64,000 bases of DNA, taken from NCBI RefSeq assembly GCF_013343235.1, contig NZ_CP040094.1:3658501-3722500 (forward strand). The letters are read 5' to 3'. The stretch's first letter is position 1, and each line of letters opens with the position of its first letter. This document shows positions 38,627 to 48,683 of this stretch, in pieces. Origin of the DNA: Nostoc sp. TCL240-02. GTDB lineage: Bacteria; Cyanobacteriota; Cyanobacteriia; Cyanobacteriales; Nostocaceae. The notes below the pieces were generated by a model, which was not told the origin of the DNA, ran no database searches, and saw nothing but the letters and a program-made list of their open reading frames with translations. Both the position numbers and the translations under genes were made by a program.

Positions 38627-38740
38627 CCGCGAATTCCATTCGCCTAGGCTTAAGTTGACACCAATGACAACTGTGCTACCTTACCAATGCACAAATTATT
38701 TTGGATAATTTATTTATTGGAAATCCTTCACTGATAACTG

Positions 38741-40477
38741 TTAATAATAGCTGCCAGATTTCCGATGCTCCAAAGCAGTGATACCATCATTTTCCAACAC
38801 TTCACCGTGATTAATAACGGCATAAATTAACCATCTATCGCCACATTCAAGCTGATTTTGCACCGTACATTCTAAATAAGCTAATGCCTCATTCAAAATC
38901 AAACAACCATTATCAGCAGTTTTTGTGGAAAGATTTGCAAAGGGATTATCGCCTAAAGTGCTATGACGAGAAAAATAGCGTCGCACATTTCTTCCTTCTT
39001 TGAGGATATTCAGCACAAATTTATCGCCAGGATGATGCATTAACTCTGCATTCTGCTCGTTAGCTATCGCAATCATAATTCCTGGCGGGTTAAAAGTTGC
39101 CTGAGATACCCAAGAAGTTAAAACCCCTTTGTGAGTTTCTTCATCAAGAGTTGTTACAACGCACAGAGAACCAACGATTCGCCCCACCGCTTGTTCGGTA
39201 CGATCTACATGGGTTTCTGTCACAATCTGGCGAGAACTACGCAGCTTTTTAGTTTTCTTCAAGTTTTGGGCAAAAAAAGCACCTGCTTCTTCACATTGCT
39301 GAAGAATTTCAGGAGTAGGGCTAAAACGCACCCGAATTGTTTCAAACCCTAGTTGATAATTTGCATCTTTGAGCTTGCTTTCGATTAAATCTATTGCTTC
39401 TCCACTCCAACCGTAAGAACCAAACACCCCTGCTAACTTAGTTTTAGCCGCCACCGAGAGGACTATTCCTAAAGCTGTTTGAATTTGAGTCGGTGCATGA
39501 CCGCCTAAAGTGGGTGAGCCGATAATCAAACCGTCGCAAGTTTCGACAATGCGGTTAATTTCGGCAGAATCAGCTAATTCACAGTTGATTGATTGTACAT
39601 TAACTCCATTTTGAATCAAACCTTGTGCGATCGCATTCGCCATAATTGCTGTATTTCCATAAGCAGAAGCATAGAGCAAAGCGACACTCAATTCTTGAGA
39701 TTTTTGTCCTTGACACCATTGACGATAATCATAAGTAAAACGGCTGAGGCTGTAACGAACAACCGGGCCATGTGCTGGGGCATAACATCTGGCTCCCAAA
39801 AGTGACAATTTATCTAAGGCTACTTCAACTTGTTTGGCTTGGGGCGCATGGAGACATTCAAAATAATAACGACGTTCCGCATCTAATCCTTTCCAATCTT
39901 CATCAAATAAAGGATCTTCGCAAATATGAGCGCCGAAAAGTTTGTCTGTGTAGAGAATTTTTGTTGCAGAATCATAAGTACAAAGTCCATCCGCCCAACG
40001 GGGAGTTGGTACGGTGACAAATGATAGAAGATGTCCTTGTCCTAAATCTAGAGTATCCCCCGATCGCATTCCTTGAATAGGTGATTCAAATTCGGGAAAA
40101 GCGGTTTTGAGAGCATTGGCGGCGGGGCGAGAACAAATTAGAGTAGCTTGAGGAACCAGAGAGAGCAAAACTTGTAAGGTTGCTCTACGATTTGGGTTGA
40201 CATGACTGAGAACAATGTAATCTAGGGAAATGAAATCTAGATGTTGTGCAAGTTGCTCAAGGTAAATTTCGGTAAAAGATTCGCCGGGAGGATCAATTAA
40301 AACCTTTTTATCAGCTTGAATCAGATAAGAATTTGCCGTAGTTCCCCGTTGGCGGGAATACTCCACCTCAAATTTTAATCTGTCCCAAGTCCGCGATCGC
40401 AGAATCAGAGTATTTTTACCAATTTCAGCAACTTGGACATCTCTGCTATGGTTGGGCGTTAATGTTGCAACAGACAT
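38741..40477 (-). CDS. flv1: Flavodiiron protein Flv1
   Basis: A 578-residue class C flavodiiron protein: beta-lactamase-like domain, flavodoxin domain (ALLYASAYGNTAIMANAIAQG, split by no gap) and C-terminal flavin reductase domain. With Flv3 it reduces O2 to water using photosynthetic electrons from the photosystem I side. The metal loop reads HVNPNR (residues 92-97) where canonical enzymes have HxExDH, the known divergence of the Flv1/Flv2 branch. Nostoc has vegetative (A) and heterocyst (B) versions; which this is cannot be told from sequence alone. It lies downstream of psiE and flv3 on the same strand. Confidence 0.93.
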   Translation of the reverse strand: MSVATLTPNHSRDVQVAEIGKNTLILRSRTWDRLKFEVEYSRQRGTTANSYLIQADKKVLIDPPGESFTEIYLEQLAQHLDFISLDYIVLSHVNPNRRATLQVLLSLVPQATLICSRPAANALKTAFPEFESPIQGMRSGDTLDLGQGHLLSFVTVPTPRWADGLCTYDSATKILYTDKLFGAHICEDPLFDEDWKGLDAERRYYFECLHAPQAKQVEVALDKLSLLGARCYAPAHGPVVRYSLSRFTYDYRQWCQGQKSQELSVALLYASAYGNTAIMANAIAQGLIQNGVNVQSINCELADSAEINRIVETCDGLIIGSPTLGGHAPTQIQTALGIVLSVAAKTKLAGVFGSYGWSGEAIDLIESKLKDANYQLGFETIRVRFSPTPEILQQCEEAGAFFAQNLKKTKKLRSSRQIVTETHVDRTEQAVGRIVGSLCVVTTLDEETHKGVLTSWVSQATFNPPGIMIAIANEQNAELMHHPGDKFVLNILKEGRNVRRYFSRHSTLGDNPFANLSTKTADNGCLILNEALAYLECTVQNQLECGDRWLIYAVINHGEVLENDGITALEHRKSGSYY

Positions 40478-40485
40478 AATCTTTT

Positions 40486-40520
40486 AATTGGGAATTGGGA
40501 ATTGGGAATTGGGAATTGGG
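40486..40520. repeat. Short tandem repeat (AATTGGG)5
   Basis: Five exact copies of AATTGGG directly upstream of flv1, followed by a G/A-rich run and a complementary pyrimidine run to 40619. These are STRR-type repeats typical of filamentous cyanobacteria; similar ones occur at 2643 and inside the kinase gene near 7480. Confidence 0.85.
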
Positions 40521-40619
40521 CACAAGAGACAGAGGGGGAGGGAGCAGGGAGCAGAGGGGAAAGAGATTAATTTTATTATTCTCTCCCTTGCCCCCTGCCC
40601 CCTGCTCCCCTGCTTCCTA

Positions 40620-41132
40620 TTAATGACCATTAGTTTGTGTTAATTCAGACTTAACTTTGCTTCTATAGCGTTTAGATACTTCTTGTTCTGGGTCGATACC
40701 TTCAAAGGTCGGGGGTAGCCAGACTCGGAGAAATAATAGTACTCCTAGGACTAATAAAAAGGCACAAGTCGCTAAAATTTGACTCCAATTAGTTTCTAGA
40801 ACACCTTTAACAATGACTTCTCGCAAGGCAGAAACAATGGAAACTTCAACAGCTACGCCAATAGATACTCGATGTTCCTGTAGGTAAATAATCAGTAGTC
40901 GAAATAACTCAACTAAGATAAGTAAAAAGAGAATATCGGCAGTAACAGCATGGAAATCTAGAGGTGGAAGTAAGGAGAGAAACATATCTCTCACCTGAAG
41001 CACCATGAAGCTAAATAAACCGATACACAAAGAAATCACAATCACATCTTGGATAAATTCCAAGGTTCGCACGACGCGCCCCCGATTGATTTCATACATT
41101 GTAATCGGAGTATTCTCAACAGATTTATACAT
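40620..41132 (-). CDS. PsiE-like membrane protein
   Basis: A 170-residue protein with about four transmembrane helices (VIVISLCIGLFSFMVLQV; ILFLLILVELFRLLIIYL; the third in SALREVIV; ILATCAFLLVLGVLLFLRVWL). It matches the phosphate-starvation-inducible PsiE family, whose biochemical role is unknown. In cyanobacteria such a gene is found between flv3 and flv1, which suggests a role near that pathway or simply old linkage. The end of the protein is basic. Spacing to flv3 is 106 bases and to flv1 142 bases, with repeats in both gaps. Confidence 0.75.
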   Translation of the reverse strand: MYKSVENTPITMYEINRGRVVRTLEFIQDVIVISLCIGLFSFMVLQVRDMFLSLLPPLDFHAVTADILFLLILVELFRLLIIYLQEHRVSIGVAVEVSIVSALREVIVKGVLETNWSQILATCAFLLVLGVLLFLRVWLPPTFEGIDPEQEVSKRYRSKVKSELTQTNGH

Positions 41133-41238
41133 AGTTTTCTGTGATTAGTGAGTGAGGAGTAGACGCGATTAATGGCGTCTGTACAAAAGTAGGGAAGCAG
41201 GGGGCAGGGGAGCCTAATGACAAATGACAAATGACTAA

Positions 41239-42969
41239 TTAGTAATGATTGCCAATTTTGCGGTGATGGGCGGCGGTAAGTGCATCTAGCTTGGCAACTC
41301 TTCCAGTTTGAACTGTGCTATAAATTACCCAATGATCTCCACAATCCATGCGGCTAGTGATTTGACATTCCATGTAAGCTAAGGCTTCAGCTAAAACGGG
41401 CGATTCATTTTTAGCTGGATATGTCTTCACGCCCGCAAATCTGTCTGCACCAGGAGCAAAACGCTTCAGGAAATGTTTCATTAATCCTTGATATTTGCCT
41501 TCTTCTAAAACGTTTAGAACAAAGCGATCGCCAACGTGCATCAAGGATTCAATTGCTCGATCTTTGGATACTGCGATCGCAACTCCTAAAGGCTCAAGAC
41601 TGGCTTGTGTCACCCAAGAAGCCAACATTGCACTCTGAATTTCTCCTTTTTTGGCGGTGATGATGTATAATCCTGTGGTAATCCGCCCTAAAGCTTTCTC
41701 TAACTCAGTATTGATAGATTTGATTTGTTTAATGGTGCGATCGCGGTTCAACCATTGACCCAAATCGGTTCCAGCTTCATCACAAAGCTGTTCCGTTGCT
41801 TGAGTAGGAATTTCCTTAACTAAAATAGGTGGAAAGGCTTCAGTTAATCCCAGTTCTTGAAACTTATTACGTAAAGGATAAATTGGTTCATCTTCTCCAC
41901 CTCCCGATTCTAATAAACCAATTGACTGCTTTTTGTGAACAGCAGCTAAAATAGTGCTTAAAGCCACTTGAATCATCACCGAAGATTGGGGTGGCATTGC
42001 AATTACTAAACCAGAAGATTGTGCCACTAATTCTCGAACTTCTTGAGGCTCAGAGCTATTAAGAGGAACTAATTCTACCGATGCGCCTGTTTTTGCACAT
42101 CCATGAGCTATGGTACGGACTAACTGCTCGCTATGCCCGTAATCTTCAACATAAAATAGAGCCACTAAAGTCTCTGTCTTCGCTTGTTCTAAACTCCAGT
42201 TTTGATACCGTCCAAGCCATTCGGAAATATAGTGTTGCAATAAAGGGCCATGTCCCGTAGCAACTGTTGTTATTTTTAACTTTTCAATCCGTTTTAAAGC
42301 TGCCAAAACAGAGCGGGCATTAGGGCCCATGAGACAATCATAATAATATTGAAAGTCTTCCTCAAGTAAGGTGAGATTTTCATCATAAGTGTGGTCATCA
42401 CAGTAGTGCATCCCAAACACATCACAGGTGTAGAGAGTGCTAGTTTTGTAGTCATAAGTAAAGATTGTGTCAGGCCAGTGTAAGTTAGGTGCAGAGATAA
42501 ATTCTAATTCGTGCCCGTTGCCTAAATCTAATCGTTCTCCACTTTTCACCTGCATTGATTTAAAAGGCTGGTGAACCATATTTTCTAAAAATTGAATAGC
42601 TACCTTAGCACCAACAACAGTAATAGAAGGAGCTAATTGCAAAATATTTTTTACTAAGCCACTGTGGTCTGGTTCTGTGTGGCTAATAATTAAGTAATCT
42701 ATTTTAGTTGGATCAATTAATCCCACCACTATCTCAAGATATAATTCCTCAAACTTGCGGTGAGATGTGTCAACTAAGGCAACCTTATCTCCCTGAATTA
42801 AGAAAGAATTATAAGTCGTACCATTCCGTAGACCAAACTCGACATCAAAACGTTCTCTATCCCAGTCTAGACAACGAATAGCAGTTGTTTGAGGAGCAAT
42901 TTCAACAGTTTCAACTGTCAAACGTCCTGGGTTGGGAGTAACTTGAGTGGGCTGTATAAGTGCGACCAT
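41239..42969 (-). CDS. flv3: Flavodiiron protein Flv3
   Basis: A 576-residue class C flavodiiron protein, partner of Flv1 in O2 photoreduction. The metal loop is canonical, SHTEPDHSG with H97, E99, D101 and H102, and GHGPLL supplies the last His, so this subunit can hold a di-iron centre. The flavodoxin domain starts VALFYVEDYGHSEQL and the C-terminal flavin reductase domain has VGDRFVLNVLEEGK. Full length. It is first in a minus-strand set flv3-psiE-flv1. The 208-base gap to the divergent PLP gene must contain its promoter. Confidence 0.94.
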   Translation of the reverse strand: MVALIQPTQVTPNPGRLTVETVEIAPQTTAIRCLDWDRERFDVEFGLRNGTTYNSFLIQGDKVALVDTSHRKFEELYLEIVVGLIDPTKIDYLIISHTEPDHSGLVKNILQLAPSITVVGAKVAIQFLENMVHQPFKSMQVKSGERLDLGNGHELEFISAPNLHWPDTIFTYDYKTSTLYTCDVFGMHYCDDHTYDENLTLLEEDFQYYYDCLMGPNARSVLAALKRIEKLKITTVATGHGPLLQHYISEWLGRYQNWSLEQAKTETLVALFYVEDYGHSEQLVRTIAHGCAKTGASVELVPLNSSEPQEVRELVAQSSGLVIAMPPQSSVMIQVALSTILAAVHKKQSIGLLESGGGEDEPIYPLRNKFQELGLTEAFPPILVKEIPTQATEQLCDEAGTDLGQWLNRDRTIKQIKSINTELEKALGRITTGLYIITAKKGEIQSAMLASWVTQASLEPLGVAIAVSKDRAIESLMHVGDRFVLNVLEEGKYQGLMKHFLKRFAPGADRFAGVKTYPAKNESPVLAEALAYMECQITSRMDCGDHWVIYSTVQTGRVAKLDALTAAHHRKIGNHY

Positions 42970-43177
42970 TTGTTTTCTCCAAAAAGATTGTTATATGAAG
43001 CGAGCGTTATGTCTCTTATATTTACCTGAAATACTCAATTAGTAAAATGCCAATTTCTAAAGCTAATCATCAGAAAGTTTTATTCATTATTTAGATTGAT
43101 TTACCATTGAATTACTCAATGTTTATCATCAATAATGAATGTGAGAAAATGTAAATAATCAGTTAGAATAGTTCCGC

Positions 43178-44161
43178 ATGTCGTTAATATTTTTTCCTCC
43201 TCCCATACAACAAATCAACAGCGAAATCATCCATCGCGCTGGTGTTTATCTGTATGTACTACGCCTGGATCTCATGCACCCGTGGGTTAACGGCAATAAG
43301 TGGTTTAAGCTGAAATACAATCTTTTAGAGGCCAAGGAGAAATATCTTACAACGCTGCTTACTTTTGGCGGCGCTTATTCCAATCACATCTATGCAACTG
43401 CGGCGGCTGGTAATCTTTTCGGTTTTCGTACCATTGGTGTAATTCGTGGGGAGGAGAGGCTACCACTAAACCCGACACTGAGTTTTGCTATCCAACAGGG
43501 TATGCAGCTTGTGTACATGAACCGCGAAATGTATCGACAGCGCAACACACCAGTAATACAGGAATATCTGCAACAACGCTTTGGCGAAGTTTTTGTTATT
43601 CCTGAAGGTGGGAGTAATTTAAATGGTGTGCGCGGCTGTACAGAGATCATTGGTGATGCGATGCTTACGGCGGTCACTGAGCGCAGCCGAAGTGCTGGCT
43701 ACGCCTACGCATTTGAGCATATATGCGTAGCCTGCGGTACGGCTACTACACTAGCTGGTATTGCGCTTTCGTTACATCAAGGACAAAGAGCGATCGCTTT
43801 TCCCGTATTGAAAAATGGCGCATTTCTCGCACAAGAAATCGAAAGTTTATTGACAAATTACCTCACCTCTGGTTTACCTACACCATCTAACTCTCCGGCT
43901 TCCTGGGAATTGATGTGTGATTACCACTTTGGCGGCTATGCAAAGATAAACGACGAGTTGCTAGTGTTTAGCCAACAGTTCAGGGAGGAACATGGCATAC
44001 CCCTTGATTACGTATATTCCGCCAAAATGTTTTACGGTGTGATAGATTTACTAAAGCAGGGATTTTTTGGTAAAGGCGATTCGTTGCTGCTGGTACACAC
44101 AGGAGGCTTACAGGGCAACGTTGGTATGGAAGAAAAGTTGCAGAGATTTTCTAAAATATAA
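43178..44161 (+). CDS. PLP-dependent enzyme, ACC deaminase / D-cysteine desulfhydrase family
   Basis: A 327-residue fold-type II PLP enzyme. NGNKWFKLKYNL (39-50) holds the cofactor lysine (about K41), TFGGAYSNH is the substrate-binding loop, and PEGGSN and LLLVHTGGLQG bind the cofactor phosphate. These fit the ACC deaminase/D-cysteine desulfhydrase group; which substrate is used cannot be told. At about 164-181 the chain has an extra loop TAVTERSRSAGYAYA encoded by a dispersed repeat (43672-43694 and on), placed before the strand FEHICVACGTATT; it may or may not spoil the enzyme. It is divergent from flv3. Confidence 0.85.
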   Translation: MSLIFFPPPIQQINSEIIHRAGVYLYVLRLDLMHPWVNGNKWFKLKYNLLEAKEKYLTTLLTFGGAYSNHIYATAAAGNLFGFRTIGVIRGEERLPLNPTLSFAIQQGMQLVYMNREMYRQRNTPVIQEYLQQRFGEVFVIPEGGSNLNGVRGCTEIIGDAMLTAVTERSRSAGYAYAFEHICVACGTATTLAGIALSLHQGQRAIAFPVLKNGAFLAQEIESLLTNYLTSGLPTPSNSPASWELMCDYHFGGYAKINDELLVFSQQFREEHGIPLDYVYSAKMFYGVIDLLKQGFFGKGDSLLLVHTGGLQGNVGMEEKLQRFSKI

Positions 44162-44857
44162 GTTGCCACTTAATTAAATATCAGTTACCTTTGTATGGAA
44201 TTTTACTGAATAAGTGAAATTCACACATCAATCTTGATATTTACTTAATGTTAGGTAAGGTTAATTCAATGTTTACATCTACTGAACGCATAAAGCCAGA
44301 TGCTCAGAGTATTCCTCTCTATTTGGAAAATCTTCTCTCACATAAGTATCAAATTCCAACTTTTCAAAGAGATGTTGTCTGGGAGAAAGAGAATGTAAAA
44401 AAACTTTGGGATAGTATTTATAAGTTTTATCCTTTAGGAAGTATTCTAATTTGGAAAACTAATACAAAGCTAGAAAGCCATAGAGAAATAGGTGGTATAA
44501 AATTTGCTGATAATTTTTACTCTAATGAGTACCAGTACATTTTAGATGGACAACAAAGAACAACTTCTTTATTAACATCAATACATGGGGGTAAGATTGC
44601 TAATAACGAAAATTTTGATCCAACACTATATATAGATTTGACTATTGAACTTACTGATGCAACTGATGACACAAGCTATGCAAAAAGGTTTTTATTTTGG
44701 GACGAAATCGATGATAGAGATAGTCAGCTAAAAGCAAATATTGGAAAAAAACAACGTTATCAAGATAAACTAATTGTCAGCTTAATAGCAGAAATGTTGA
44801 ATGCTGATACAAAACTTTACATTATTAGTTACACTAAGTCTCAAAAGCTTAAATTAG

Positions 44858-45886
44858 TCAGCAAAACATCATCTCCTCAAACCAATGAACATAGCTGATT
44901 TTCTGACACATACAAGATTGAAGATAGCGGAATTTATCTAATAGTGTATGTCCCCATTGTTCGGGAATAGATAAAAGCTGTAAAATCAGATAGGCTATCA
45001 AGCTCACGTAAATTTGTATGGTAATACCATTGACGTTTTTGGTAATGAGTTTGTCAAGTTTTAAGTGCATCTTTAAAAACTTCCACAACAATTCAACTCC
45101 CCAACGTAATCGATAAATATCCCTAATTTCATCATCATGAACAGCTGCATCTCCCGACTCTGGTAAATTAGTCACTAAGCGAAACTCGGTTTTTGTCTCT
45201 AAATCACAGAAATTAATTACTCTATAAGCTTGAGCATCATCAGATGCACCAACTTTGACCAATCCATTTGAGCCATCAAATTCTAGTTTCCAATTGTTTT
45301 TTATCCGCAAAACAAAATATTTGTTTTCTTGTACTAATTCTTGGATAAATTTTAATCCAGCAAAACCCCTATCCATTACTCCAACAGCATTTATTGGGAG
45401 ACTAGACATCATTTTGGAACCAAATTTATAATCATGGTCATGTCCAAAATTGATGAAGTTATCTTCTGGGCTTCCTGTGGAGAGATTTAAGGAACTAAAC
45501 AGCTTGACTTGATGATGACCTAGTACCCATAACAATTTACTTGTGAGAGTAATAATTGTTGAATCTATTGGACAAATTGCATATTTATTGTGTAACTTTT
45601 TTTGAACTTTCTTCTGTACTAATTCATTTAATTTTTGGTAAATCTCTTGAAAAGGTTTTTGGCTTCGATGTAAATTTGCTTTAGAGAAAGTAGAAATATC
45701 TACCTCAAAACAATTGTTATTTAATCTGTTAAACAAATCTCGCATACTTGTTAAGCTGTTATCCAGGGCATAGGATAGCCAGCACTCAAAAAACAGACGA
45801 CTGTTCAATACTGGATAATCGTTTTTTGGCAGGCTTTTCAGTATATCTTTGACAATTTTGGGAAATGAATTTATAATCACAATCAA
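44858..45886 (-). CDS. IS4-family transposase
   Basis: A 342-residue DDE transposase. Visible catalytic features are CPIDSTII, GVMDRGFAGLKF and the IS4 signature YRLRWGVELLWKFLK (Y-(2)R-(3)E-(6)K). The frame is intact, with a normal start and stop within the element, so it may be active. Outside transcription is probably held back by the hairpin between its start and the IS end. Confidence 0.92.
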   Translation of the reverse strand: MIVIINSFPKIVKDILKSLPKNDYPVLNSRLFFECWLSYALDNSLTSMRDLFNRLNNNCFEVDISTFSKANLHRSQKPFQEIYQKLNELVQKKVQKKLHNKYAICPIDSTIITLTSKLLWVLGHHQVKLFSSLNLSTGSPEDNFINFGHDHDYKFGSKMMSSLPINAVGVMDRGFAGLKFIQELVQENKYFVLRIKNNWKLEFDGSNGLVKVGASDDAQAYRVINFCDLETKTEFRLVTNLPESGDAAVHDDEIRDIYRLRWGVELLWKFLKMHLKLDKLITKNVNGITIQIYVSLIAYLILQLLSIPEQWGHTLLDKFRYLQSCMCQKISYVHWFEEMMFC

Positions 45887-45905
45887 ACTAATATATTTTA
45901 AGCCT

Positions 45906-45938
45906 TAGCCCAAAACTACCATATTTTGGGCTATTTTT
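45906..45938 (+). terminator. Hairpin/terminator inside the IS4 right end
   Basis: Perfect 10-bp stem (45906-45915 with 45924-45933), loop CTACCATA, then a T run on the plus strand. It would stop plus-strand transcription leaving the element toward the 3' half of the DUF262 gene; on the minus strand the same stem lies in the transposase leader. Confidence 0.65.
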
Positions 45939-47359
45939 ATCGGATTTTTCTTAACATTCAACACTTCTGGCTTAATAGATATAATTAAAGACCGTGGAGA
46001 AATAGAAAGAAATATTTATGTAAGTGTTAATGGAGAATTCGATCATCCTTACATGCAACAATTTAGGAGAATTAGGGAAGTTTTGGCTAGTTACAAAATT
46101 TCCTTTATTGAGTTAAGAGGTATTGAAGTTGCGGAAGTTTGTCAAATATTTGAGCGGATTAATCAAGCTGGCAAACCCTTGGATATCTTTGATATTGTAG
46201 TTGCTAAGACTTTTCGTTCTGAAAATAAGACAAATAATATTTCTGGGTTCTATCTTCGGGAATTATTTGATAAATTTAAAAAAACTATTTCTAGTAGTCA
46301 ATATGCCAATATTGATAATTGGACATTGCTCCAGATGCTAGCTGTAGTAGTAAAACTTGAATTTCCCGAAGCTGGTATACAAAATATTACTGATATGTAT
46401 CTTAATAAACTAAAAACAGAACATATTGAAGCTGTATGGTCTAATTTTAAAATAGCCGTTGCTAAAACTTTTGATTTCTTTGATAATATTTTGCATATTA
46501 AAGGTGGAAGATTAATCCCTTACCGATATTTATACCTGACTATTACAGCATACTTTTATCGGAATGATAAACCAGATTATAGTTTTTTAAATAAATATTT
46601 TTGGTATTATAGTTTTCATAATGCAGATTTACTAACAAACACTACTCACCTCTGGGAACATATATACTTTGTTAATCAACAAAAGGCTAATACTACTTAC
46701 TCATTCAATAAATTTGATATTGATAAGAATTTGATAAGAAAATCTTTCTACAGTTATAGAGGTCGCTTATCCAGAGCAATACTATCACTTTATGCAAACC
46801 ACAGGCCGCAAGATTGGGCAAAACCTCATAGAGATATTTTGTCTGATGTTTATTATTTGCTAACAGATAAGCCTAACTTGCACCATATATTTCCAGTTAA
46901 CTTTATTAAACAGAGTGGTATTGCTAGTCAAATAGAATGTGACAGCTTGATGAATATTGCCTATCTGTCTCAAATAACTAATTTGCAAATTAGCGATAAA
47001 AATCCATTAGATTATCTCAAAGAATATGACGATCCTACTTTAGAAGCAGTGCTACGCTCTCATCTTATACCAACTACTATTCTTGAATGGTCAAAAGCTG
47101 ATGCACTTCCGGAAAATGCCCTAAGCATTTTTATTGAAGAAAGGATAAACCTCTTATTAGAGGCTTTGAGCTTGAAGTTAGAGGGGATTGAATTTAATGT
47201 TTTTGATATGGGTAATCGCACAAATACTTAATATTTATCCCTAAATGAAAAATTTTCTATAAAAGAGGCATTACTGGATGAAAATATAAATTAGTCTCAG
47301 ACACTCGCTTATCTGTGTGAGATATTCATACTTTTATACAGCAACCTCTAAAAGTTATT

Positions 47360-48019
47360 TCACTTTGTTGCTATGCCGATAATATGAGGACTGACAATCG
47401 GCAATTGTGCATCAAATCGCTCAAAATTAACACTAGCAAAACCAGCATTTTCTAAAGCAATCAAAGTTTCTCTATCTGGATGACAACCATCACCTATCAC
47501 TTTCCAAATCGGACGAATTGCACTTTGTACTTGTCGCAATACAGTTCCTTTAGTTGCAGCGACGTGTTCAATAAATAAGAAGCGTCCACCTGGTTTGAGT
47601 ACTCTTAAGATTGCCTGTAATGTATAATCTATATTCGGCACGGAACACAAAACTAAAGTACTAACAACAGTATCTATGCTGTTATCTTCAGCATCCAACC
47701 ATTCAGCATTACCAATGCGAAGATCGATATTTAAGCCGAGTTTTTTTGCTTGTTTTCGCAGATAGGAGTGCATGTGTGGGTTTGGCTCGATTCCTATCCA
47801 GTGGATATCTTTGGGGTAGTAGGGTAGGTTAGGGCCTGTTCCTGGGCCGATTTCTAACACTTTACCTTGGAGATTTGCAAAAAGAGAACGTTTGCGGTCG
47901 CCGACGATTTTATCATACGTACTGCTACTTTGAGCCATCATCCAGGCAAAGAAAGGTTTACCAAAGTTGGTATAAATCTGATTTGGTGAATCTCCAATAA
48001 TTGGGTTTACAGTCATCAT
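47360..48019 (-). CDS. SAM-dependent methyltransferase
   Basis: A 219-residue class I methyltransferase of the Methyltransf_11/METTL7-like kind. Motif I is VLEIGPGTGPNLPYYP (about 54-69), the acidic end of strand 2 is GIEPNPHM, motif II region IDTVVSTLVLCSV, and LKPGGRFLFIEHVA is the post-motif. It has no membrane anchor and the substrate cannot be named. It follows nothing in the same direction closely; the small gene at 48423 lies 403 bases upstream behind a terminator. Confidence 0.88.
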   Translation of the reverse strand: MMTVNPIIGDSPNQIYTNFGKPFFAWMMAQSSSTYDKIVGDRKRSLFANLQGKVLEIGPGTGPNLPYYPKDIHWIGIEPNPHMHSYLRKQAKKLGLNIDLRIGNAEWLDAEDNSIDTVVSTLVLCSVPNIDYTLQAILRVLKPGGRFLFIEHVAATKGTVLRQVQSAIRPIWKVIGDGCHPDRETLIALENAGFASVNFERFDAQLPIVSPHIIGIATK

Positions 48020-48341
48020 CTACTTCCTAAAATTTGAGGCTATAAATTATTGCACCAAGCAACTATTTATAGTCTTAAGGTACGATAATTTATGTTTTTT
48101 GTACCTCACCCATTTGATTCACCTGATTGGGTGATTTTGATTAATATACATACGTAGTAACTTACCGCAACCTACCACAGAAATAGGAAAAGTGCAGAAG
48201 CAGAAGTAGAATTTGCCTATATATAGCAATCCTAAACGAATGAATCGTCAAAATGTCCAATTATTCTCTCTGCGTTCTCTGCGTTCTCTGCACCTCTGCG
48301 GTTAATTTCTTTTTATAAATAACTTATGAATACAAAAATAG

Positions 48342-48369
48342 CAAAAAGCGTTCCGTAATTGGGAACGCT
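48342..48369 (-). terminator. Rho-independent terminator of the gene at 48423-48683
   Basis: On the minus strand AGCGTTCC pairs with GGAACGCT (48362-48369 with 48347-48354), 7-base loop, followed by TTTTTGC. It lies 54 bases after the stop. The rest of the gap 48020-48341 shows only a CTCTGCG-type repeat near 48267-48300. Confidence 0.75.
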
Positions 48370-48422
48370 ATCTTTTAGCAAATTCTGTTAAGGTAATATG
48401 AATTAAATGCTAGTTGATAAAA

Positions 48423-48683
48423 TTAGGCATGAAGATTTGCTTGTTCCTGTAACCAAGGATCTACAGGTTCTCCATCTTTGCGGCGTAATTCAATTTCCAC
48501 TACCATTACTTCTTTTGAACCAGGAGGCGCGGGTTTTTTATGGAAAAGAATGTCATAATCTTCTGGATTATGTTTGCGTTCTTTCAACCATTCTTGTACC
48601 TTGGTTGTGGCAAAAAATGATTGCCCTTGCTCAAACATTCGGGTAATCTGCAATTGCAGTGTATAAGGATTTAGTCTACCCAT
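48423..48683 (-). CDS. Conserved small protein of unknown function
   Basis: An 86-residue, soluble, charged protein (MGRLNPYTLQLQITRMFEQGQ start; KERKHNPEDYDILFHKKP in the middle; VVEIELRRKDGEPVDPW). I do not recognise a domain with a known function. A normal ribosome-site-like GGCGGTAGAAA precedes the ATG and a terminator follows, so it is most likely a real gene transcribed alone. Confidence 0.65.
   Translation of the reverse strand: MGRLNPYTLQLQITRMFEQGQSFFATTKVQEWLKERKHNPEDYDILFHKKPAPPGSKEVMVVEIELRRKDGEPVDPWLQEQANLHA

Larger units (their letters stand above)
44789..45969 (-). mobile_element. IS4-family insertion sequence (1181 bp)
   Basis: The ends are CAGAAATGTTGAATG and (inverted) CAGAAGTGTTGAATG, with a 9-bp duplication GCTTAATAG on both sides (44780-44788, 45970-45978). 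The host reading frame is exactly restored by removal. At its right end, TAGCCCAAAA/TTTTGGGCTA (45906-45933) forms a strong hairpin followed by T5 on the plus strand, in the leader of the transposase. Confidence 0.92.
44248..47231 (+). pseudogene. DUF262/DUF1524 (GmrSD-like) protein, interrupted by an IS4-family element
   Basis: Deleting 44789-45978 (IS4 plus one 9-bp duplicate) joins L-I-V-S-L to I-D-I-I-K-D-R-G in frame, giving 597 residues. The N-terminal DUF262 domain has IPTFQRDVVW and the ParB-like motif DGQQRTTSL (about 100-108). ELRGIEVAEVCQIFERINQAG is a family hallmark, and HHIFPVNF (about 481) with a later N is the HNH-like DUF1524 motif. Such proteins include the modified-DNA endonuclease GmrSD and other phage-defence nucleases, so a defence role is likely; the target is unknown. 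The gene is dead in this strain unless the element leaves. Confidence 0.87.

Noticed and set aside
40486..40520. CRISPR-like array
   Set aside because: The unit is a 7-base tandem repeat without spacers; no CRISPR or cas gene is in the window.
44834..45908. Alternative IS4 ends based on CTAAG-like inverted sequence
   Set aside because: No target duplication there; the outer ends CAGAARTGTTGAATG with a 9-bp duplication restore the host frame.
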